Source: Burkholderiales bacterium (GTDB lineage: Bacteria > Pseudomonadota > Gammaproteobacteria > Burkholderiales > Burkholderiaceae_C). Taken from it: a DNA stretch of 64,000 nucleotides. The DNA lies in assembly GCA_028868895.1 (NCBI GenBank), contig JAGWTP010000004.1:1-64000 (forward strand), read 5' to 3'. This document shows positions 56,249-64,000 of this stretch, one piece after another. A program made the position numbers and the translations under genes. The stretch's first letter is position 1. Each line of letters begins with the position of its first letter. The notes beneath the pieces were generated by a model, which was not told the DNA's origin, ran no database searches, and saw only the letters and a list, made by a program, of their open reading frames with translations.

Positions 56249-59165
56249 AGCTGGCCGGATTCAGCGCCACCGCTTCGGGGGTACCGCTCGCGACCACGGT
56301 GCCGCCGCCGGCACCGCCCTCGGGCCCCATGTCGATGACCCAGTCGGCGGTCTTGATAACGTCCAGGTTGTGCTCGATCACGACGATCGTGTTGCCGGCG
56401 TCGCGCAGCTGGTGCAGCACACGCAGCAGCAGGTCGATGTCGGCGAAGTGCAGGCCGGTAGTCGGCTCGTCGAGGATGTACAGCGTGCGGCCGGTGTCGC
56501 GCTTGCTGAGCTCGAGCGCGAGCTTGACGCGCTGCGCTTCGCCGCCGCTCAAGGTGGTCGCGCTCTGGCCGAGGTGGATGTAGCCCAGGCCGACGTCGAG
56601 CAGCGTCTGCAGCTTGCGGGCGATGCTGGGCACCGCGTTGAAATAGGCGTGCGCGTCCTCGACCGTCAAGTTCAGCACGTCGGTGATGTTCTTGCCCTTG
56701 TAGAGCACCTCGAGCGTCTCGCGGTTGTAGCGCTTGCCTTGACACACGTCGCAGGGCACGTACACATCGGGCAGGAAGTGCATTTCGACCTTGATCACGC
56801 CGTCGCCCTGGCACGCCTCGCAGCGGCCGCCGGCGACGTTGAAGCTGAAGCGCCCGGGGCCGTAGCCGCGCTCCTTGGCGGTGTTCATCTCGGCGAAGAG
56901 TTCGCGGATCGGCGTGAACATGCCGGTGTAGGTGGCCGGGTTGCTGCGCGGCGTGCGCCCGATGGGGCTCTGGTCGACGTTGATGACCTTGTCGAAAGTG
57001 TCCAGGCCCTCGATGGCATCGACCGGCGCCGCTTCGGCGTGGCTGTTGTAGAGCTTGCGCGCGACGGTGGCGTACAGCGTGTCGTTGACCAGCGTGCTCT
57101 TGCCCGAACCGGATACCCCGGTCACGCAGGTCAGCAGGCCGACCGGAATCTCGACGCTCACGTTCTTCAGGTTGTTGCCGCGGGCGTTGACGATGCGCAA
57201 GGCGCTGCCCTCACCCCAACCCTCTCCCGCAAGCGGGAGAGGGGGCACCATTCCCTCTCCCCCCGGGAGAGGGTCAGGGTGAGGGCGCACCCGCCGCTTC
57301 GGCACCGCAATCCGCAACACGCGCGACAAGTATTTGCCCGTCAACGAGTTCGAATTCGCTGCCACCTCCGCTGGCGTGCCCTGCGCCATCACGCGCCCGC
57401 CGTGCACGCCGGCGCCCGGGCCCATGTCGATGACGTGGTCGGCGGCAAGGATCGCGTCTTCGTCGTGCTCGACCACGAGCACGCTGTTGCCGATGTCGCG
57501 CAGGTGGCGCAGCGTGCCGATCAGCCGCGCGTTGTCGCGCTGGTGCAGTCCGATGCTGGGCTCGTCGAGCACGTACATCACGCCGGTCAGGCCCGAGCCG
57601 ATCTGCGAGGCCAGCCGGATGCGCTGCGCCTCGCCGCCGGAGAGCGAGTCGGCGTTGCGGTCCAGGCTCAGGTAGTTCAGGCCGACGTCGTTGAGGAACT
57701 TCAGGCGCGAGCGGATCTCGCGCACCACCTTGTCGGCGATCTCGGCCTTGGCGCCTTGCAACATCAGGGTGTCGAAGTAGGCCAGGCAGTCGCGCAACGT
57801 GAAGTGCTCGACGCGGAAGATCGGTTCGCGCGCACCGCTGCGTGCATCGACCAGGAACACGTTGCGCGCCTCGCGGCGCAGCCGCGAGCCTTCGCAGTCG
57901 GGGCAGGGTTTGGCGCTCTGGTAGCGCATCAGCTCCTCGCGCACCGCCGCCGAGTCGGTCTCGCGAAAGCGCCGCGCCAGGTTCGGCAGGATGCCCTCGA
58001 ACGGGTGCGAGCGCTTCACGCTGCGTGGCTTGCCCCTGGCGCCCTTGCCATCGCCTTCGGCGCTGTAGACGAACTCGATGTCCTGCGTGCCGGAGCCGTG
58101 CAGCAGCACGTCTTGCGCGGTCCTGGGCAAGGCTTCGAACGCGGTGTCGATGTCGAAGCGGTAGTGGCGCGCCACGCTTTCGAGCAGCGAGAAGGTGTAG
58201 CTGTTGCGCCGGTCCCAGCCTTTCACCGCGCCGCTGGCCAGGCTCAGCGACGGGAATGCGACGACGCGGTCGGCATCGAACACGGTGGTGTGGCCCAGGC
58301 CGTCGCAGGTCGGGCAGGCGCCCACCGGCGAGTTGAACGAAAACAGCCGCGGCTCGAGCTCGGCAAGCGAGTAGCTGCACACCGGACAGGCGAACTTGCT
58401 GGAGAACAGGTGCTCGCGCGGCGGCAGCGCGCGTCCGGCATGGTCGACGGCGCCGCTGTCCATCTCGGCGGCGATCGCGCGGCCGTCGGCGATGCGCAGC
58501 GCGGCCTCGAAGCTTTCGGCGAGGCGTTGCTGCAGCCCCGGCTGCACCTTGATGCGGTCGATCACGACATCGATGTCGTGCTTCTCGGCCTTCTTGAGCT
58601 TGGGCAGCTCGGCGGCTTCAAAGGCGACGCCGTCGACCCGAAACCGCACGTAGCCCTGCGACTGCATGTCGGCGAACAACTCGGTGAACTCGCCCTTGCG
58701 GTCACGCACCACCGGTGCCAGCACCATCAACCGGGTCGCTTCGGGCAGCGCGAGCACCGCGTCGACCATCTGGCTGACGCTTTGCGCCTGCAGCGGCAGG
58801 TGGTGGTCGGGGCAATAGGGCGTGCCGGCGCGCGCATACAACAGGCGCAGGTAGTCGTGGACCTCGGTGACCGTGCCGACGGTGGAGCGCGGGTTGTGCG
58901 AGGTCGCCTTCTGTTCGATGCTGATCGCCGGCGACAGCCCCTCGATCACGTCGACATCGGGCTTGTCCATCAGCTGCAGGAACTGGCGCGCGTAGGCCGA
59001 CAGGCTCTCCACGTAGCGGCGCTGGCCTTCGGCATAGAGCGTGTCGAACGCGAGCGAGCTCTTGCCCGAACCCGACAGCCCGGTGATCACGACGAGCCGG
59101 TTGCGCGGGATGTCGAGGTCGATGTTCTTGAGGTTGTGGGTGCGCGCGCCTCGCACCCGGATCAT
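56211..59165 (-). CDS. uvrA: Excinuclease ABC subunit A, with in-frame palindrome insertion
   Basis: 984 residues. The ATG at 59165 has AAGGAGG five bases upstream, better than in-frame upstream ATGs. Two ABC ATPase halves are present: [16 protein letters not shown] near residue 30 and [16 protein letters not shown] in the second half, each followed by a zinc module (CPVC/CPTC and [15 protein letters not shown]). Signatures [10 protein letters not shown] and [10 protein letters not shown] follow. At about residues 628-653, between the halves, 26 extra residues ([12 protein letters not shown] ... [10 protein letters not shown]) derive from a palindromic repeat. UvrA recognises bulky DNA lesions with UvrB. 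Confidence 0.96.
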   Translation of the reverse strand: MIRVRGARTHNLKNIDLDIPRNRLVVITGLSGSGKSSLAFDTLYAEGQRRYVESLSAYARQFLQLMDKPDVDVIEGLSPAISIEQKATSHNPRSTVGTVTEVHDYLRLLYARAGTPYCPDHHLPLQAQSVSQMVDAVLALPEATRLMVLAPVVRDRKGEFTELFADMQSQGYVRFRVDGVAFEAAELPKLKKAEKHDIDVVIDRIKVQPGLQQRLAESFEAALRIADGRAIAAEMDSGAVDHAGRALPPREHLFSSKFACPVCSYSLAELEPRLFSFNSPVGACPTCDGLGHTTVFDADRVVAFPSLSLASGAVKGWDRRNSYTFSLLESVARHYRFDIDTAFEALPRTAQDVLLHGSGTQDIEFVYSAEGDGKGARGKPRSVKRSHPFEGILPNLARRFRETDSAAVREELMRYQSAKPCPDCEGSRLRREARNVFLVDARSGAREPIFRVEHFTLRDCLAYFDTLMLQGAKAEIADKVVREIRSRLKFLNDVGLNYLSLDRNADSLSGGEAQRIRLASQIGSGLTGVMYVLDEPSIGLHQRDNARLIGTLRHLRDIGNSVLVVEHDEDAILAADHVIDMGPGAGVHGGRVMAQGTPAEVAANSNSLTGKYLSRVLRIAVPKRRVRPHPDPLPGGEGMVPPLPLAGEGWGEGSALRIVNARGNNLKNVSVEIPVGLLTCVTGVSGSGKSTLVNDTLYATVARKLYNSHAEAAPVDAIEGLDTFDKVINVDQSPIGRTPRSNPATYTGMFTPIRELFAEMNTAKERGYGPGRFSFNVAGGRCEACQGDGVIKVEMHFLPDVYVPCDVCQGKRYNRETLEVLYKGKNITDVLNLTVEDAHAYFNAVPSIARKLQTLLDVGLGYIHLGQSATTLSGGEAQRVKLALELSKRDTGRTLYILDEPTTGLHFADIDLLLRVLHQLRDAGNTIVVIEHNLDVIKTADWVIDMGPEGGAGGGTVVASGTPEAVALNPASFTGRYLAPLLAD
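57208..57285 (-). repeat. 78-bp palindromic element inside uvrA
   Basis: Outer arms CCCTCACCC (57208-57216) and GGGTGAGGG (57277-57285) enclose two inner hairpins, CTCTCCCGC/GCGGGAGAG (57222-57241) and CCCTCTCCC/GGGAGAGGG (57253-57273). Length is 78, a multiple of three, and the uvrA frame is kept. It belongs to a well-known type of proteobacterial intergenic repeat that reads PHPNPLPxGEG when translated. Confidence 0.9.
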
Positions 59166-59364
59166 CGTGGCCTCCTTGGGCGCAGCATCGCCAGCGGACG
59201 GCGGCGGAGACGTGGCAGCAGACGGATCGGGCATCGGGGGCTTGGAAAAACCGATCATCATAGCGACGCCGGTTCGCGCGACGGGTGGGCTCGCCACCCG
59301 CGGAGCACTCGGCACCCGTCGTCTCGGGCCCGTTGGCGGCGAATCAATGCCACGATGGTGTACC

Positions 59365-59411
59365 GTCATTTGTACAATATCCAAGTCGTAACTTGAAATA
59401 GTACAAATGAC
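59365..59411. promoter_or_regulatory. Inverted repeat overlapping the start of the DUF4143 ATPase gene
   Basis: Perfect 11-base arms, GTCATTTGTAC (59365-59375) and GTACAAATGAC (59401-59411), 25 bases apart; the right arm contains the ATG. The local sequence is AT-rich. TTGTAC in the left arm could serve as a -35 with a weak -10 (TGAAAT) 18 bases on. It could be an operator for self-repression or a leader hairpin hiding the start codon. Confidence 0.6.
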
Positions 59412-60584
59412 CATCGCTCGAACCGCCGCAAACCTCCTTGCCCGGCTGGCGCGGGGTTTCCCGGTGATCGCCATCGCCGGCCCGCGCCAGTCGGGCAAGT
59501 CGACGCTGGCGCGCGAAGTCTTCGCCCAGCGTCCCTACGTCACGCTCGAAGACCCCGACACGCGCGCCCTGGCGCTGGCCGACCCGCGCCGATTTCTGGC
59601 GCGATTCTCCGACGGTGCCGTGCTCGATGAAGTGCAGCGCGCGCCGGAGTTGCTGTCGTATCTGCAGGGCCGCGTCGACGCCAATCAGCGCATGGGTGAA
59701 TTCATCGTCACCGGCTCACAGCAGTTCGGCCTGATGGACGGCATCACGCAGTCGCTGGCGGGGCGCGTGGGCATGCTGCAGCTGCTGCCGCTTTCGAATG
59801 TCGAGCTGCTGCACAGCGCGTCGGCCGGCGCCTCGCTGGAAGAACGCATGTGGCTCGGCGGCTACCCTGCCCTGCACGCCCAGTTTCGCGAGCTGCAGCC
59901 GCAGACCTGGTTCGCCAGCTACGTGGCGACCTACCTGGAGCGCGACGTGCGCCAGCTGCTCAACGTCAGCAACCTCGCGCTGTTCCAGCGCTTCGTGCTG
60001 ATGTGCGCGGCGCGCTCGGGGCAGCTGCTCAACCTCAACAGCCTGGCCGCCGACTGCGGCATTTCGCAGCCCACCGCGCGCCAGTGGCTGACGGTGCTGC
60101 AGGCGAGCTACGTCGTGACGCTGCTGCCGCCGTACCACCGCAACTTCGGCAAGCGGCTCGTCAAGACCCCCAAGCTCTACTTCCTCGACACCGGCCTGCT
60201 GTGCCATCTGCTGCGCGTTGCCGACGCACTGGCGCTGCAGACCCATGCGCAGCGTGGCGCGATCTTCGAGACCTGGGTCGTCACCGAAGTCATCAAGCAC
60301 CGCTACAACCAGGGCCTGGCAGCCGACCTGTACTTCTGGCGCGACAACCACGGCGTCGAGTTGGATCTGGTCTACGAAGACGCCGGGCGCTTGCAGGCGG
60401 TCGAAATCAAGTCGGGCACGACGTTCGCGATGGACTGGCTCGCCGGCGCGCGGCGCTGGAAAGCGATGGCCGGTGCCGACGCGGCCCCACCCATCGTGCT
60501 GTACGGCGGGGCCGAGAGTTTCGAACTCGCGGATGCGCGGGTCGTGAGCTGGCGCGAGATCGGTGCAGGTGCAGGTGCTGCGCC

Positions 60585-62471
<1,887 letters not shown>

Positions 62472-62655
62472 GGGGAGGCCGGCGGCAAAGCCGCGATGGT
62501 ACGGGACGGCTGGCGCCGCGGCTTGTGCCCGGTAGCGGCGCGCGCACGGCGTGGCACGGCACCCCCATCGTTCCCACTTGCGGGGGTCGGCGCGCCAGGG
62601 GTGGCGAGCGATAATTGCAGCCTTCCCACCCCGACACCCGCAGCGGAGCGCACCC

Positions 62656-63159
62656 ATGGCCTCAGTCAACAAAGTCATCGTTCTCGGCAACCTCGGCCGC
62701 GACCCCGAAGTGCGCTACACGCCGAGCGGCGCCGCGGTGTGCAACCTGCGCATCGCCACCACGCGCAACTGGAAGAACAAGGATTCCGGCGAGAAGATGG
62801 AAGAGACCGAATGGCATTCGGTCGTGCTCTACGACCGCCAGGCCGAGATCGCCGGCGAGTACCTCAAGAAGGGCCGCCCGGTGTACATCGAAGGCCGCCT
62901 GAAGACCCGCAAGTGGCAGGACAAGGAAGGCGTGGACCGCTACACCACCGAGATCGTCGCCGATTCGATGCAACTGCTCGGCGGGCGTGAAGGCATGGGC
63001 GGCGGCGCCGGCGGCGAAGACGAAGGCGGCGGCCAGAGCGAGCGCAGCGCGCCGCAGCGCACCGCACCGGCCTCGCGCCCGCCCGCCCAGGCCGCCGCGA
63101 AGCCCGCGCCGAAGTCGGCGACGGGGTTCGACAACATGGATGACGACATTCCGTTTTAG
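62656..63159 (+). CDS. ssb: Single-stranded DNA-binding protein
   Basis: 167 residues: an OB fold ([48 protein letters not shown]), a Gly/Gln/Pro/Ala-rich linker and the conserved acidic tip DNMDDDIPF that recruits repair partners such as RecQ and PriA. Length is normal. The stop TAG at 63157-63159 directly abuts a two-hairpin repeat in the 3' region. Confidence 0.97.
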   Translation: MASVNKVIVLGNLGRDPEVRYTPSGAAVCNLRIATTRNWKNKDSGEKMEETEWHSVVLYDRQAEIAGEYLKKGRPVYIEGRLKTRKWQDKEGVDRYTTEIVADSMQLLGGREGMGGGAGGEDEGGGQSERSAPQRTAPASRPPAQAAAKPAPKSATGFDNMDDDIPF

Positions 63160-63232
63160 GGCACCCCCAGGAAATGTCTTCGACATTCCCGCCCCCAGGG
63201 GTCAAGCAAAGTGGCAAAGCCACATTTGCTTG
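63160..63232. repeat. Single inverted copy of the two-hairpin repeat at the ssb stop codon
   Basis: A 73-base copy, in the opposite orientation to those at 29993 and 50239, so that again its GC-rich end touches the stop codon of the adjacent gene (ssb, plus strand). It contains CCCCCAGGGGTCAAGC and AAGTGGCAAAGCCAC. Confidence 0.9.
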
Positions 63233-63301
63233 AGAGGGCTTGTTTCGATTGGTCGGCCAAGGCCCGCAGCGCCGGTCGCTGCGGGCCTTTTCACTGGCGC
63301 G

Positions 63302-64000
63302 TCACCGCGCCCCCCGATACCGCCTGACCTCCAGCGCCGACACCGGCGCGGCGTCGTTGCCCCAGCTGCCGCGGATGTACGTGAGCAGTTGCGCGACGTC
63401 GTCGTCGCTGAGCACGGTGGCCATCGGCGGCATGCCGAAGGGTCGCGGGTTGCCCTCGGTGGCGGGCGCGAAGCCGCCCTCGAGCACCAGGTGCACCAGG
63501 TTCGCCGGGGTGCGCAGCATGACGGCGCGGTTGCCGGCCAGCGCGGCATAGATGCCCGGCACGCCTTCGCCGTGCTCGCCGTGGCATTGCGCGCATTGCT
63601 GCTCGTAGAGCTTGGCGCCCGGGCCGTCGACGGCCGCCGTACTTCGGGCCGCGACCGGCTGGCTGCGGGCCGGCACCGTAGGCACCAGCGCCTTCAGGTA
63701 GGCGGCCATCGCGCGCAGGTCGGGCTCGGACAAGTACTGCGTGCTGCCCCCGACGACCTCGCCCATCGGCCCGGCCACGGCCACCGGCGTGCCGCCGGGC
63801 GATGCCACGCCGGTCTTGAGCAGATCGACGATGGCCTGCGTGTCCCACCCGGCCACGCCGGCTTCGGCCGGTGACGTGAGCGACGGTGCATACCAGTTCT
63901 GCACCGGGATCAGGCCGCCGGCGAGATCGAGCGGGCCGGGCGTGGCGCCGAGCGCGTTGCGGCTGGCGTGGCAGGCGTTGCAGTGGCCCAGGCCCTCGAC
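63302..64000 (-). CDS. Multi-haem cytochrome c, 5' part outside the window
   Basis: At least 232 residues; the frame is open to the right edge. Two CXXCH haem motifs are visible: CNACH near the edge and CAQCH in YEQQCAQCHGEHGEG. NWYAPSLTSPAEAG and SEPDLRAMAAYLKALVP, then LVHLVLEGGFAPA and DDVAQLLTYIRGSWGN, match cytochrome c subunits of membrane-bound alcohol, gluconate or sorbitol dehydrogenases, which usually have three haems; a third may lie beyond the edge. The partner dehydrogenase is not seen here. Confidence 0.9.
   Translation of the reverse strand, partial: VEGLGHCNACHASRNALGATPGPLDLAGGLIPVQNWYAPSLTSPAEAGVAGWDTQAIVDLLKTGVASPGGTPVAVAGPMGEVVGGSTQYLSEPDLRAMAAYLKALVPTVPARSQPVAARSTAAVDGPGAKLYEQQCAQCHGEHGEGVPGIYAALAGNRAVMLRTPANLVHLVLEGGFAPATEGNPRPFGMPPMATVLSDDDVAQLLTYIRGSWGNDAAPVSALEVRRYRGAR

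Noticed and set aside
55836-59396. A 1186-codon open frame on the plus strand opposite uvrA
   Set aside because: Shadow of uvrA; composition without recognisable domains, and the minus strand is unmistakably UvrA.

Overview
The window is about 70% GC with strongly GC-ending codons. Its gene content and neighbourhoods (PEP-CTERM proteins including an MHFG-type member, priA near hemE, alr divergent from lplT, moaC beside an M48 protease, uvrA close to ssb, a LemA/TPM cluster, an ECF42 sigma factor with a DGPF-type partner) point to a chromosome of a Burkholderiales betaproteobacterium, probably of the Rubrivivax/Leptothrix/Methylibium type. That placement is inferred from content; no rRNA or tRNA is present to confirm it.

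Layout. 1-2.6 kb: end of a beta-propeller protein, a secreted lipase-like lipoprotein and DsbG. 2.6-5.5 kb: a PRC-barrel protein and a small mercury-type locus (merR, a mer-type operator, merT, merP and a GDCCVxC protein) with no mercuric reductase in the window, then a gene-poor stretch. 5.5-10.7 kb: RlpA, an ABC-2 exporter pair, an ECF42-like sigma factor and its YCII/DGPF-like partner. 11.0-17.6 kb: the most unusual locus, a caspase-fold protease gene followed by a gene for a 1878-residue protein that joins two alpha/beta-hydrolase (lipase/acyltransferase) domains, a CHAT protease domain and TPR-like repeats. 17.6-25.5 kb: a hemolysin-III protein, a DUF1330 protein, a large repeat-rich PEP-CTERM protein and a cyclase/AAA/TPR signalling protein. 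25.6-31.2 kb: an SDR enzyme, a secreted trypsin-like protease overlapping an FHA/membrane protein gene, an ABC substrate-binding protein, a triple 75-bp repeat and a patatin. 31.4-36.0 kb: the ABC ATPase and permease, an amidase and mmsA. 36.0-41.9 kb: a candidate minus-strand small RNA, a UPF0149 protein, priA, an AT-rich island, hemE and cysK. 41.9-50.7 kb: the LemA/TPM cluster, a DMT transporter, alr, lplT, moaC, an M48 protease and a small membrane protein. 50.9-56.2 kb: a histone-like SWIB protein, an HCCA-isomerase-like protein, an antiporter, a YbdK ligase, a CAP protein and an MHFG PEP-CTERM protein. 56.2-64 kb: uvrA, a DUF4143 ATPase, recQ, ssb and a partial multi-haem cytochrome c.

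How parts work together. The caspase and CHAT/hydrolase genes look like a two-gene protease and lipid-hydrolase module, possibly a conflict or cell-death system. MerR, operator, MerT and MerP form a mercury sensing and uptake unit. The sigma factor and YCII protein form a regulatory pair. The ABC genes, amidase and mmsA may serve uptake and breakdown of a nitrogenous compound. UvrA, RecQ, SSB and PriA are genome-maintenance functions.

Repeats. A 75-bp, two-hairpin element occurs at three loci (five copies), each time directly at the stop codon of a neighbouring gene and in the same orientation relative to it. Two other palindromic elements have entered coding sequences in frame, one in uvrA and one in an ABC ATPase gene.
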